From Thaumarchaeota archaeon CSP1-1 (lineage in GTDB: Archaea > Thermoproteota > Nitrososphaeria > Nitrososphaerales > Nitrosopumilaceae): a DNA stretch of 64,000 bases. How positions within the stretch are numbered: the stretch's first letter is position 1; each line of letters opens with the position of its first letter. The stretch spans positions 24,001 to 88,000 of the forward strand of contig LDXL01000004.1 in the NCBI GenBank assembly GCA_001443365.1. The letters are read 5' to 3'. Position numbers and translations under genes: made by a program. Below the pieces are notes generated by a model, which worked only from the letters and a program-made list of their open reading frames with translations, was not told the DNA's origin and searched no databases. Below, in pieces: positions 36,630 through 46,081 of the stretch.

Positions 36630-37163
36630 TTATTCTATTAATTGATTAATAATTTGGTCTAATTCTAATTCGATCATAGATATGATTGGAGGGATGAATT
36701 TGTCAGTTGCATTTTGTTCAACCCAGTGGATCTGTCGTATTTGTCCGTTTAAAGTTACTTTGATAGTAGATTTTTGATAATTGTCAACACCATCACGTAC
36801 AGGAAAAGATTCAGTTGGAATTTCCATAAAACCTGTTTCTTTTATCAACGCAGTTAGTTTTTTTAATTTATCTTTGTTTATTGTAGATTTTTTGTCGGGT
36901 TTCTGATATCCTTCTTCCACTACACTGTATTTTATTTCTCCATCATTCTTTATTGTCAAAATCTCAGTGTATTGTGAACCTGTTCTTTCTGATACACCAA
37001 ATGAAACAAGTTTTAGTTGATGTTTAGTATATTCTATAGTAATTTTGTCGTCTTGCACTACAGCCGTAGTTGGAATTTCTTGATGAGTAATTAGTGAGAC
37101 AGCAAATAAGATTGCAAAAATTACTGGTATTGCACCAACAATAATCAATGAGATTCTAACCAT
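36630..37163 (-). CDS. Membrane-anchored hypothetical protein
   Basis: A 177-residue protein with one N-terminal hydrophobic helix (about residues 4-24) and a soluble beta-rich domain outside the cell. No catalytic motif or family known to me. It lies upstream of pdxS on the same strand with a 24-base gap. Confidence 0.5.
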   Translation of the reverse strand: MVRISLIIVGAIPVIFAILFAVSLITHQEIPTTAVVQDDKITIEYTKHQLKLVSFGVSERTGSQYTEILTIKNDGEIKYSVVEEGYQKPDKKSTINKDKLKKLTALIKETGFMEIPTESFPVRDGVDNYQKSTIKVTLNGQIRQIHWVEQNATDKFIPPIISMIELELDQIINQLIE

Positions 37164-37253
37164 GATTTACCTGAATGATTTCAGACTCTTAATTATGCAA
37201 ATAAATCTTAGTAAAATAAGTTAAAATTCCAGTCTATTTTTCTCATTAATTGT

Positions 37254-37403
37254 GGGGTCGTAGCCTAGCCTGGTAGGGCGACAGTGTCTACAAAGATCAC
37301 CGCTAAGGGCTCCAGAGGTTAAACTAAGCTACTGATGAAAAGATGATGTGAGTTTGGAGCTGTAGTGACCCGTAGGTCGCCGGTTCAACTCCGGTCGGCC
37401 CCA
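37254..37403 (+). tRNA. tRNA-Trp (CCA) with two introns
   Basis: Exons: acceptor GGGGTCG (37254-37260)/CGGCCCC (37396-37402), D-stem GCCT/GGGC, T-stem GCCGG/CCGGT, and anticodon loop CTCCAG+A giving anticodon CCA at 37312-37314. The stem ACGGG/CCCGT is split. Intron 1 (37283-37306, 24 bases, between positions 28 and 29) fits a bulge-helix-bulge: GGCG/CGCT central helix with bulges ACA and AAG. Intron 2 (about 37316-37367) lies at the usual 37/38 site; its ends are set by the tRNA fold. Joined length 74 bases. Confidence 0.85.
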
Positions 37404-37434
37404 CGTCATTTTTGAAATTTTTGATTTATGTTGT

Positions 37435-39699
37435 TTATCTTGAATGTAGAACGTTAAGGGCAGAGCCTGAACAGAACCATTGTATCTGCATATTATTGTA
37501 AGAGTGTTTGAGATTAATCTCGTCCTTTGTTCCATTTTCATGGACTATTTCACATTTTAGAGTTTTACCAGCTTGAAAATTATTCAGTCCAATTACACTT
37601 ATTTTATCACTTTCTATTATTTTGTCATAATCATTTGGGTTTTCAAATGTGAGTGCAAGTATTCCCTGTTTTTTCAAGTTAGTTTCATGAATACGGGCAA
37701 AGCTTTTGGTAATCACAACAACGCAGCCCAAATATCTTGGAGTCATTGCAGCATGTTCTCTGCTACTGCCTTCACCATAGTTACTATCTCCTATAATCAC
37801 CCACGGTATTCCTCTTTTTTTATACTGTCTTGCTATCTGTGGAAATGATTCTATCTTATTGTTGAGGATATTTTTCCCATTCCCGATCTGATCGTTGAAC
37901 GCATTGACTGCACCAAGTAGCATGTTATCACTCAGGTTATCCAGGTGGCCTCTGTAAGAGAGCCAAGCTCCTGCAGGAGATATGTGATCAGTTGTACATT
38001 TTCCTTTTGCCTTGACTAATATTGGTAATTCGTGAAAGTCATTACCATCCCATGCCGGAAAAGGCTCAAGTTTTTGTAATCTTTTACTGTTTTTGTTAAT
38101 AATTACTTCTACATCTTCTGGATTATCTGCTGGTGGAATGTAAATTCCTTCAGTGTTTTTAAAACCATTAATTGGAACCTCCGGAGCTAAACTTGGTGGC
38201 TTGAATTGAAATTTTGAACCATCGGGAGTTGTAATTGAATCGGTTATTGGATTAAAGGAAAGATTGCCACCTAGTGCAAGAGCTATTACTAATTCAGGAC
38301 TACCAATAAAGTTCATAGTCTCTCGTTTTCCATCATTTCTTCCTGGAAAGTTTCTGTTGTAAGATGTGACTATGGTGTTTGGCTCACCTTTCTTTAGCTC
38401 AGGTCTGCTCCATTGCCCAATACACGGTCCACAAGCATTTGCAAGAACTGTTGCGCCAATAGACCTCAGAGATTCCATTTGGCCATCCCGTTCAATTGTT
38501 GCACGTATTTGCTCTGAGCCTGGAGTCACAAGAAGTGGAATTTTTGCCTTGACACCTTTTACTCTTGCTTGCTCAGCAAGATTCGCAGCTCTTGACATAT
38601 CTTCATAAGAAGAATTTGTACAACTTCCAATTAGAGCTACTGAAATGTTGTTAATGTATTTATTTTTTTTAACATCGTCAGCAAGTTTTGAGATGGGTCT
38701 TGCGAGATCAGGAGTGTGGGGACCAACAATGTGTGGTTCCAATTTTGAAAGATCAATTCTAATCACCTTACCAAAGAATTTTTCTGGGTTTTGTTCTACT
38801 TCTGGATCTGCAGTGAGTAATTCTTTGTTCATGTTTGCAAGGTCTGCAATCTTTTCACGTTCAGTAGCTCTAAGATATGTTTCCATTCTTTTATCGTAAG
38901 GGAAGATAGAACAGGTTGCACCAATTTCTGCACCCATGTTTGTAATAGTGGCCTTACCAGTGCAGCTTATGGATTTTGTTCCAGGTCCAAAATATTCTAT
39001 TACAGCATTTGTTCCACCTGAAACAGTTAGTTCACTTGCTACATGTAAAATAACATCTTTTGGTGCTGTCCAACCATTAATTTCACCAGTAAGATACACT
39101 CCAATTCGTTTTGGGTATAGAATTTCCCAAGGAAGTCCTGCCATAGTTTCAGCAGCATCAACTCCACCAACACCAACTGCAATCATTCCAAGACCACCAG
39201 CATTAGGAGTGTGAGAATCAGTTCCTATCATAAGACCCCCTGGAAATGCATAGTTTTCCAAAACAACTTGATGTATTATGCCAGCACCTGGTTTCCAAAA
39301 ACCTATACCATATTTGCGTGAAGCAGATTCTAAGAATTTGTATATTTCACTATTTTCATCAAGAGCAATTTTAGTATCGGCTTCTCCTCCAACTTTAGCT
39401 CGTATAAGATGATCGCAATGAACAGTTGTTGGAATTACTGTCTGTTTTAAATCGGCCTGCATGAACTGTAACAAAACCATTTGACCTGTAACGTCTTGCA
39501 AGGCAACTCTATCAGGATTAAGATAAACATAGTTTGAACCTTCATCGAGATTTTTTTCTTCTATTTCTACTAGATGTCCAGCAAGAATTTTTTCAGTGAG
39601 TGTAAGAGGTCTACCTACTATTTTTCGAAAATTTGAAAGGTTTTTCTTAGTTTTTTGATAGACCTTTGATACAAGTTCAGATGTAGTTTCTATTTCCAT
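37435..39699 (-). CDS. acn: Aconitate hydratase
   Basis: Interconverts citrate and isocitrate in the carbon cycle. 754 residues, normal for archaea. The 4Fe-4S ligands are Cys in GSCTNSSYED and the pair in NACGPCIGQWSR. GTDSHTPNAGGLG and SYNRNFPGRND bind substrate; the swivel domain has GDSNYGEGSSREHAA. It ends 32 bases from the tRNA-Trp gene on the other strand. Confidence 0.95.
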   Translation of the reverse strand: MEIETTSELVSKVYQKTKKNLSNFRKIVGRPLTLTEKILAGHLVEIEEKNLDEGSNYVYLNPDRVALQDVTGQMVLLQFMQADLKQTVIPTTVHCDHLIRAKVGGEADTKIALDENSEIYKFLESASRKYGIGFWKPGAGIIHQVVLENYAFPGGLMIGTDSHTPNAGGLGMIAVGVGGVDAAETMAGLPWEILYPKRIGVYLTGEINGWTAPKDVILHVASELTVSGGTNAVIEYFGPGTKSISCTGKATITNMGAEIGATCSIFPYDKRMETYLRATEREKIADLANMNKELLTADPEVEQNPEKFFGKVIRIDLSKLEPHIVGPHTPDLARPISKLADDVKKNKYINNISVALIGSCTNSSYEDMSRAANLAEQARVKGVKAKIPLLVTPGSEQIRATIERDGQMESLRSIGATVLANACGPCIGQWSRPELKKGEPNTIVTSYNRNFPGRNDGKRETMNFIGSPELVIALALGGNLSFNPITDSITTPDGSKFQFKPPSLAPEVPINGFKNTEGIYIPPADNPEDVEVIINKNSKRLQKLEPFPAWDGNDFHELPILVKAKGKCTTDHISPAGAWLSYRGHLDNLSDNMLLGAVNAFNDQIGNGKNILNNKIESFPQIARQYKKRGIPWVIIGDSNYGEGSSREHAAMTPRYLGCVVVITKSFARIHETNLKKQGILALTFENPNDYDKIIESDKISVIGLNNFQAGKTLKCEIVHENGTKDEINLKHSYNNMQIQWFCSGSALNVLHSR

Positions 39700-39886
39700 G
39701 TCTATTCAAGCTTGATTGGGGAATTTAATATTTCAAATTTAAATGGAAATTATACACTAATTTACGATTTGCAATGTAAAATATACCTAACAATTATAAA
39801 CGAAAAACCACTTTACATAGTGGTTGTCAAGCAAGGTAATATTAGACGTTCAAATTTTGTTTAAAAAAGTGGTGTTTTAATAAAAA

Positions 39887-40519
39887 ATGGTCAATAAAGG
39901 TTTTCCAAGTTTTGGTATGTCGCAGGCTGGCTCATTTGTAGCTACATTAAAAAATTACAATTTACCTGACTTTATTCTTGCTCTAGTTGCAAAAGATTGT
40001 GATTCAGGTTTGCTTGAGCGGGGAAGAATTGATGATAGATTACAAAGTATGAATGATAAGGCTTTGGAGGTTTTACACAAAGTCTTTGTTAACTGTGAAG
40101 AAGATGATAAAGGCAAATTTGCACAGTACAGATTTTTTGCATACATTTCTAGTATGTACCACAAATGTGAAATTCTAATCAACGAGACCATTCCTGGGGG
40201 ATCTGGCAAAAATCACAAGATTCCTGTTGCTGTTAAAAGTAATGGAATGTACATTGCAATTGCATTCAATAAAGCAACTGGCACTCCAGTTCAGAAAAGA
40301 GAGGCTGAAAAGTTCTATGCTATTGCGGATGATGTCAAGAAAGGGGATCATGGCACTATGTTAACGGATGCTGTTTATGGTTCATCTGTTGGATTCAAAG
40401 GAGATTCTCTAGTAGAACTTGAAAAATTAAGTAAATCAAGAAAAAAAGATCCAGAAAATAAACTAGATTTTAAAACTGCGAACTTTGAAAATAGAATTTA
40501 TTCTGTGACCAAGTGTTAG
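39887..40519 (+). CDS. Conserved hypothetical protein
   Basis: A 210-residue soluble protein. I do not recognise the family; NHKIPVAVKSNGMYIAIAFNKATGTPV has the look of a core of paired strands, while the rest is mostly helical. No signal or membrane segment. It has its own upstream space (39700-39886), in which I see no gene or repeat. Confidence 0.5.
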   Translation: MVNKGFPSFGMSQAGSFVATLKNYNLPDFILALVAKDCDSGLLERGRIDDRLQSMNDKALEVLHKVFVNCEEDDKGKFAQYRFFAYISSMYHKCEILINETIPGGSGKNHKIPVAVKSNGMYIAIAFNKATGTPVQKREAEKFYAIADDVKKGDHGTMLTDAVYGSSVGFKGDSLVELEKLSKSRKKDPENKLDFKTANFENRIYSVTKC

Positions 40520-40582
40520 ATTAAATCCATTTTATTCCATTATTTTTGTAATATTTTTGTTTAGCCTTAGAGTGTCTTGATC

Positions 40583-40741
40583 TTACATGTATATGGTATT
40601 ACAACATGGACAATTTGATCCTACCATAGTAAAGTAAACATCACAAATACTACATCTTTTTTGATTATTTTGATATCGTAAAAGACTATTACCAATTAAT
40701 GAATGGAATTTTGTTTTGCATAGGCCTTTACAAAAAAACAT
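40583..40741 (-). CDS. Small zinc-binding protein
   Basis: A 52-residue protein, MFFCKGLCKTKF... then CSICDVYF and CPCCNTIYM: cysteines at about 4, 8, 30, 33, 44, 46 and 47, enough for one or two zinc sites. ATG at 40741. No known family; similar to other short cysteine-rich proteins here. Confidence 0.6.
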   Translation of the reverse strand: MFFCKGLCKTKFHSLIGNSLLRYQNNQKRCSICDVYFTMVGSNCPCCNTIYM

Positions 40742-40784
40742 ATCTAAATACAATCAATTGTAATTAAAAGAAAATGGTATTGTA

Positions 40785-41351
40785 TTATAACCGAAAGCTT
40801 GATGTATCAATTGTTAAAAAATAGGGTTTACTAGTAGTTTTTTTGAAATCTTTGCCATATTGTTCAAAAGGTAAATTATCAAAAATATGTCTTGTCCAAA
40901 CATCATGGACAAGTTCAATGTATTTTTTGTTACCTGTTTGCCGTAACAATTCGTGAGCAATTTCATGTGAAACAGTAGTACAATTTTTTTCAGCTAAAAA
41001 CAAAGTGTCCCCTTCATTTTTTGGAAGTTCCCATAATGACATTCCAAAATTCTCAGCGTGATATCCCTCACAAGTACAATCTGTCCACCAAGGTCGAAAA
41101 TGAGTGAGATAAAAATGATAAATATCTTCTCCTCGTTCTCTGTGATCTCTGAGTAATTGATAGGTATCCAATTTTTGAAGTAAACCATTTGGTTTTGTAA
41201 TCATCTCATCAGATTGTACCTCAACGTCTTTTGAAAAATTCCTCTTTATCCATTCCTTGTAAAACTGTGACATTTGTGTTACGTATTCAAATTCTTTGTC
41301 TCTCTTACCAAGTTCATTTTCTTTAATTACGAAAATAAAATGCAGTAACAT
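40785..41351 (-). CDS. Predicted zinc metalloprotease (HExxH)
   Basis: A 188-residue protein with SHEIAHELLRQTG near residue 130: HExxH, the zinc-binding and catalytic motif of zincins. Upstream are CTCEGYHAENFG and other aromatic segments. No signal peptide is clear. The third ligand may be a later His (VHDVWTRH). Peptidase activity is inferred. Confidence 0.6.
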   Translation of the reverse strand: MLLHFIFVIKENELGKRDKEFEYVTQMSQFYKEWIKRNFSKDVEVQSDEMITKPNGLLQKLDTYQLLRDHRERGEDIYHFYLTHFRPWWTDCTCEGYHAENFGMSLWELPKNEGDTLFLAEKNCTTVSHEIAHELLRQTGNKKYIELVHDVWTRHIFDNLPFEQYGKDFKKTTSKPYFLTIDTSSFRL

Positions 41352-41369
41352 AATAAGAAAAAGAAGTGA

Positions 41370-41609
41370 TTAAGTTTGGCCTTCGATGCCCATCAAGGTC
41401 AGAGTTGAACGGATTTTTTCTATTTTACGAATTTTCCACGTAATTGTCTCGCGAAGTGTTTCAACAGTTGGCGATTCAATTTTTGCCAAGATATCGTATG
41501 CACCAAAAGTTCCATGAACTTCCTTAACTCCTTCAAGGCTTTTGAGCTGATGGATAATAGCTTCCTCCGAACCTAGTTCGCAGTTTATTAAAACATAGGC
41601 TGTTGCCAT
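41370..41609 (-). CDS. Lrp/AsnC ligand-binding (RAM) domain protein
   Basis: A 79-residue stand-alone RAM domain: MATAYVLINCELGSEEAI, LEGVKEVHGTFGAYDILAKI and the closing strand RSTLTLMG. There is no DNA-binding domain. It may bind amino acids or join full-length Lrp proteins. I chose ATG at 41609 because the family start is there; an upstream in-frame start adds 39 unrelated residues. Confidence 0.88.
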   Translation of the reverse strand: MATAYVLINCELGSEEAIIHQLKSLEGVKEVHGTFGAYDILAKIESPTVETLRETITWKIRKIEKIRSTLTLMGIEGQT

Positions 41610-41682
41610 ACTTGTGTATAAAATTACGGTTATATCAATAAATCTTTTCCCTTGTACACAATTGATACTGGTTCTCTCTAAG

Positions 41683-41692
41683 TATTTTAATA
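41683..41692 (+). promoter_or_regulatory. TATA-like box of candidate RNA
   Basis: TATTTTAATA lies about 25 bases before the CCCCGG at 41709, which is the spacing expected for a transcript beginning there. Confidence 0.35.
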
Positions 41693-41708
41693 AAAAATGA
41701 AATAATGT

Positions 41709-41880
41709 TCCCCGGTTCTGACTCACACAAATTCATCGGTCTTAGCCATTTTCCTCATTTGGCTCTAAAACCGGGGCTGCCCGATGTTGCACACCTGGGT
41801 GAATTAGAAATCATTGTAATCATCACGATCAACGTCATCCTAATCCGTCTGTATGCATGCTCTTTTGGGCATTTTGTATA
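41709..41880 (+). ncRNA. Candidate structured RNA of unknown type
   Basis: No gene fits this interval. CCCCGGTT (41709-41716) pairs with AACCGGGG (41770-41777), and CATCGG (about 41734-41739) pairs with CCGATG (about 41783-41788), crossing the first pairing as a pseudoknot would. AGCCA/TGGCT forms an inner hairpin. The end has TGCTC-TTTT-GGGCATTTT, a hairpin-and-T pattern. A TATA box lies just upstream. Not a type that I can name. Confidence 0.3.
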
Positions 41881-41885
41881 AAGGG

Positions 41886-43544
41886 TTAGTCAAATATTAA
41901 TCCAGATAATTGGATTTCAAAAGCAGTCACAGGAACTCGTATCTTAAAATTATCAATCACTTTAGAGTCAATTTCTCCTAATACTCCTACGATTTTGTTA
42001 TTGACTAAAATATTTGCCATCCTACCTTCTGAAAAAATAGGATGCGATGATGTTTTTGTTTCACACTCAATATTAAATCCAATCTTCAGTGAAGATTGGA
42101 GTATTGATTTAATTTCAGAAAAATTTGTATCTTTATGTGCACTAATTCCAGCTAGATGAGTATCTTCTCTGATTGGATTAGCTTTTAAAAAAACTGTTCC
42201 AATTTCAAAAAGTTTTTGCGGGTATTGCTCGTGCACGTTTTTTGACAAATTTTCTAAAAGACCTGGCATGATTGCGTCACGAAGAATTGTATGCTCTAGG
42301 CTTTTAGATTCTACAACTTGAATAACTTCAGAATTGCTTCTATTGGTTAACTCATATTGTATTTTATTACTAACCAAGCTAGAATTTAGTGCCTCAGTAT
42401 ATCCTAAACCAATCATTATCAAACTAAGAGAATCTAAAACTTTTGTAATGTCATTTTTTTGTCCAACAGAAATTGAAGGTGGGAGAGAAGGTTTTAGATT
42501 TTCTATTCCATATCCTAGCACTACTTCTTCTACTAAATCCATAGGACCAAAAATGTCAAATCTAAATCGAGGTATAATACAAGATATCTTGTTTGTCTTA
42601 GCAACTGCATCAATTCTACATTTTCTCAGAGAATTTGCAATCATTGATGAAGATAGATTCAAGCCTAAGATGTTGTTTACTAGTTCAGCAGATAGAATTA
42701 TTTTTCTTGGTTTAAGTAAAGGAGTACTATTGTTTGCTCCAGAAATTGTTACTGAAAAAAGTTGAAATCCAGCTGCCTGTAAAGTCGTAGCTAAAACAGC
42801 AAGTGTATCTTCTGCTGCATTTTTTTCTGTAGCAGTAACTTCGATCAGTAGATTTTTTGTTTTGGTTGATACTTTAGTGAGAGCGGAGTTAATTATGGGT
42901 GGAAATGAGATTGTGTTACCTGCTGCATCTAAAATTATTGGAACTTTAGAAGAATTATTCAAAATTGAACCATATTGCTGGCCAACCTCGGTTTTTTCTA
43001 ATATTTCAGTTATACTGCTATCATTTGAAGAATCAAGTGGAACAAATTTGTGATTTTTAGTAACTGTAGTGTATTTTATGGGAAAAACTATTCGTTCCAA
43101 ATCATGGATACCAATCGATGTTTTTTTACGTCGTCTACCAATTCCAAAATGTAGATCTTCTTGAAGAGAAATTAGCTGCTGTATAGTTTCGTCATCAAGA
43201 ATTCCATTCTTAGCAACTATTGAAGTTACATAGGGACGTATTTTTTGTACAGAAGAATCGACTTTAAGGGAATAATTTCCTTTTTTTATGGATAGTTTAG
43301 GCATTCCTTTTTTAATTCCAAGTAATCCTTGAAGCCCCAAAGCGATACCAAAGTCAGTGGCATAATCAGGTCGATTTGGACTGTATTCTACTCTAAGGTA
43401 TTCTTTTGTTTGTTCTTCTATATCTAATCCTAAAAACGGAATTTTTGAAAGGATTTTGTTATTGTTAGATTTTTTCCCTACCAGCTTTTGTAATCTGTCA
43501 AGATATAATTGAACTACTGGCATTTTGTGGCACTCCTTAACCAA
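41886..43544 (-). CDS. pheT: Phenylalanyl-tRNA synthetase beta chain
   Basis: Beta subunit of the two-gene PheRS, 552 residues, archaeal form without the EMAP-like domain. The B3/B4 editing region is seen around VEYSPNRPDYATDFGIALGLQGLLG; the B5 region lies further on, and DLVEEVVLGYGIENLKPSLPPS opens the catalytic-like domain. Start lies 30 bases within the end of pheS, so they are cotranslated. Confidence 0.93.
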   Translation of the reverse strand: MVKECHKMPVVQLYLDRLQKLVGKKSNNNKILSKIPFLGLDIEEQTKEYLRVEYSPNRPDYATDFGIALGLQGLLGIKKGMPKLSIKKGNYSLKVDSSVQKIRPYVTSIVAKNGILDDETIQQLISLQEDLHFGIGRRRKKTSIGIHDLERIVFPIKYTTVTKNHKFVPLDSSNDSSITEILEKTEVGQQYGSILNNSSKVPIILDAAGNTISFPPIINSALTKVSTKTKNLLIEVTATEKNAAEDTLAVLATTLQAAGFQLFSVTISGANNSTPLLKPRKIILSAELVNNILGLNLSSSMIANSLRKCRIDAVAKTNKISCIIPRFRFDIFGPMDLVEEVVLGYGIENLKPSLPPSISVGQKNDITKVLDSLSLIMIGLGYTEALNSSLVSNKIQYELTNRSNSEVIQVVESKSLEHTILRDAIMPGLLENLSKNVHEQYPQKLFEIGTVFLKANPIREDTHLAGISAHKDTNFSEIKSILQSSLKIGFNIECETKTSSHPIFSEGRMANILVNNKIVGVLGEIDSKVIDNFKIRVPVTAFEIQLSGLIFD

Positions 43545-44916
43545 TTAAGATTGTTATTATAAAATTCTCGTACATCATCTAATCCGTATTTTAGCATTGC
43601 AATTCTTTCTATTCCTCCACCCCAAGCTAGAACAGGTTTTGTAATTCCAAGCGGTTTTGTTACCTCAGGTCTAAAAATACCCATACCAAAAAGTTCTATC
43701 CATTTTCCTAGCCTGTCATTGTAAACCATTGATTGTAATGAGGGTTCTGTATATGGGAAAAAAGTTGGCCAGAATTTGATTTTTGTCAGACCAATCCTTC
43801 GATAAAATTCTTCTTGTAATCCCATCAAGTCTCGTAGTGTAACGTTCTTACCAATTACAACGCCTTCTACTTGATTGAATTCGGCAAGATGTTTGTAGCT
43901 GACTTTTTCGTTACGAAAAACTCTTCCTAATGAAAATATTCTAGATTCATCTGGTTTGTTATCGGCAAGATGTTTTATCGTTACACATGTTGTATGGGTG
44001 CGAAGAGCCATCCTTTGGGCCTCAGACATATTCCAATCATATCTCCAACCTTTCTTATGTGAACGAGAAACTTGGTTAATCTGAGTAGAGGTTGCAAATT
44101 TGCTTGCCTTCATATCTTTGAGGTAAAAAGTATCTTGCATCTCCCTTGCTGGATGATCTTGTGGTGTGAATAGTGCATCAAAATTCCAAAAACTTGGTTG
44201 TGCCAGGTTTCCTAAAACTTCAGAAAAACCAAGACTAACAAAGATTTCTCTAATTTCATTTATAGTCTCTTTTAATGGATGGATTCTAGCAACATATGTT
44301 ACCGGTACTTTTGCCTCAACGTCAATTGCTCCTGTGGAAGAATCAACATCAATGTCTTTTGCTTTCTCAGAGAGAGATATCGTTTTAAATTTTGTAAAAT
44401 TTTCTGTGATAAAATCTGGTCTTTTTTTTAGTAAAGTTAATGCATCAATATCTTCAATATCGTTTAGTAGTTTTTCTTCAGCGCCAAGAAAATCAATCAG
44501 TTTTTCTTCAGGCGATGGTAAGGCTTTACCTTTGAGTGAAATTTTGCTTGAAGATTCTCCTTTCTCTATTTGAATCCAGTCATTTTTTTTTGCATTTGCT
44601 ATTGCAGCATTAAAATCAGATTTTAGAACATTTCTTATTTCTTCAAATGATTTTGGGCCTTCTTGAATTTCGTTTACAAGTTTTCTTTCTGGTAATCCAT
44701 TATTTTTTGCATCTAATCCATTCTTGCCAAGTCTAAGGAAAGTTTTTTCATTTCTTGTATATCGGCTAAACCTTTTAGCTTCAGCCATTCCATTCCTCGC
44801 CTCACCTGATCAATTGAAAGTTTAGTGGATTCTACTAGTTTTTCTGGAGTTGAACTTTTGCTTTCTTTTAATGATTTTATTATTTGTTTTTCAATTGGAT
44901 GGAGAACTTGCGACAA
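43514..44916 (-). CDS. pheS: Phenylalanyl-tRNA synthetase alpha chain, frameshifted
   Basis: Class II catalytic subunit. The 3' portion holds motif 2 (GRVFRNEKVSYKHLAEFNQVEG) and motif 3 (VLAWGGGIERIAML). The N-terminal winged helix (LHPIEKQIIKSLKESK, RRGMEWLKLKGLA) lies in another frame, 44713-44916. The switch is at a run of six A on the coding strand (T 44742-44747); seven would join both frames into one protein of normal archaeal plan. Probably assembly error rather than two genes. Confidence 0.88.
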
Positions 44917-44968
44917 TATGACAAAGTTCCAAAAAGACTTTTTAAACCTTAACCTAACTCAAACATGA

Positions 44969-46081
44969 ATGCCTACTGATGAGTTTATTGTCACACCTTG
45001 GCATGTAGAAGGTGAAATTGATTATGACAAGTTGATAAAACGATTTGGAACTGAAAAAATTTCAAAGCAACTACTAACCAGAATTGAAAAATTAACTGGC
45101 GATCTTCATTTTATGTTGAGAAGAGGTATTTTTTTCTCTCATCGAGATTTGAATGCAGTTTTGAATGAATATGAAAAAGGCAACAAGTTTTTCCTATACA
45201 CTGGAAGAGGCCCTTCTGGCCATACTCATATTGGGCATCTAGTTCCATGGGTTTTTGCAAAATGGCTCCAAGACAAATTTGGAACAAATATGTATTTTCA
45301 GCTAACAGATGATGAAAAATTCTTTTCAAAACAAAACCTATCCTTAGAAGAAACTAAACAGTTTGCTTTTGAAAATGCTCTAGATTTTATTGCACTTGGT
45401 TTCAAGCCAGAAAATACTAAGATAATTATCGATACGGAGAATATCAAAACACTATACCCTATTGCAGCTCAAGTAGCAAAAAAAATTAACTTCTCAAATA
45501 CAAAAGCAGTGTTTGGTTTTTCAAATGATACCAATATTGGAATGATTTTCTATACAGCACTTCAATCTGCACCATGTTTTATTGAAGATAGGCCAGTGCT
45601 TATTCCACTTGGAGTAGACCAAGATCCTCATTTCAGGTTGACAAGAGATGTTGCACCAAAAATTGGCAAACAAAAACCTGCATTAATCCACAACATAATG
45701 ATTCCAGCTCTGCAAGGACCTGGAGGAAAGATGTCAGCCTCTGATGATAACGGAACAGTCTATACTACTGATCCTCCAGAAGTTGTAAAAAAGAAGATTA
45801 ACAAATATGCGTTTTCTGGAGGACAACCAGACATTGAAGAACATAGGAAAAAAGGAGGAAATCCAGACATTGATGTGTCTTATCAATATCTTAGGATTTT
45901 CTTTGAACCAGATGATAATAAATTAAAAAAAATCTATGATGATTACAAATCTGGCAAAATGTTAACAGGGGAACTAAAAGCAATCCTAATTGAAAAAATC
46001 AATGGATTTCTAAAGATTCATCAAGAAAAACGTGAAAAAGCCAGGAACCAATTAAGTAAATTTCTTTTAGAAAATTCATGA
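44969..46081 (+). CDS. trpS: Tryptophanyl-tRNA synthetase
   Basis: Class I synthetase, 370 residues, archaeal/eukaryotic type. GRGPSGHTHIGHL contains the HIGH-like segment and GGKMSASDDNGTVY the KMSAS loop. Starts about 60 bases past the divergent pheS. Overlaps the next gene by 4 bases. Charges the product of the tRNA-Trp gene at 37254. Confidence 0.95.
   Translation: MPTDEFIVTPWHVEGEIDYDKLIKRFGTEKISKQLLTRIEKLTGDLHFMLRRGIFFSHRDLNAVLNEYEKGNKFFLYTGRGPSGHTHIGHLVPWVFAKWLQDKFGTNMYFQLTDDEKFFSKQNLSLEETKQFAFENALDFIALGFKPENTKIIIDTENIKTLYPIAAQVAKKINFSNTKAVFGFSNDTNIGMIFYTALQSAPCFIEDRPVLIPLGVDQDPHFRLTRDVAPKIGKQKPALIHNIMIPALQGPGGKMSASDDNGTVYTTDPPEVVKKKINKYAFSGGQPDIEEHRKKGGNPDIDVSYQYLRIFFEPDDNKLKKIYDDYKSGKMLTGELKAILIEKINGFLKIHQEKREKARNQLSKFLLENS

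Noticed and set aside
37283-37373. tRNA with CTA anticodon and long variable arm (suppressor-like)
   Set aside because: A first fold gave ACAGT/GCTGT and a GACC-CGTA-GGTC arm, but the tRNA-Trp reading with two introns gives a normal 74-base tRNA and a BHB for intron 1.
41610-41726. N-terminal extension of the Lrp-like protein
   Set aside because: The extra 39 residues do not resemble the family, and the domain begins at the internal ATG.
41740-41760. C/D box RNA on the minus strand (ATGAGGA... GATGA)
   Set aside because: No proper D box was found on that strand.
44713-44916. Separate small DNA-binding gene upstream of pheS
   Set aside because: It matches the missing PheRS alpha N terminus and lies in the next frame, so it is part of pheS.
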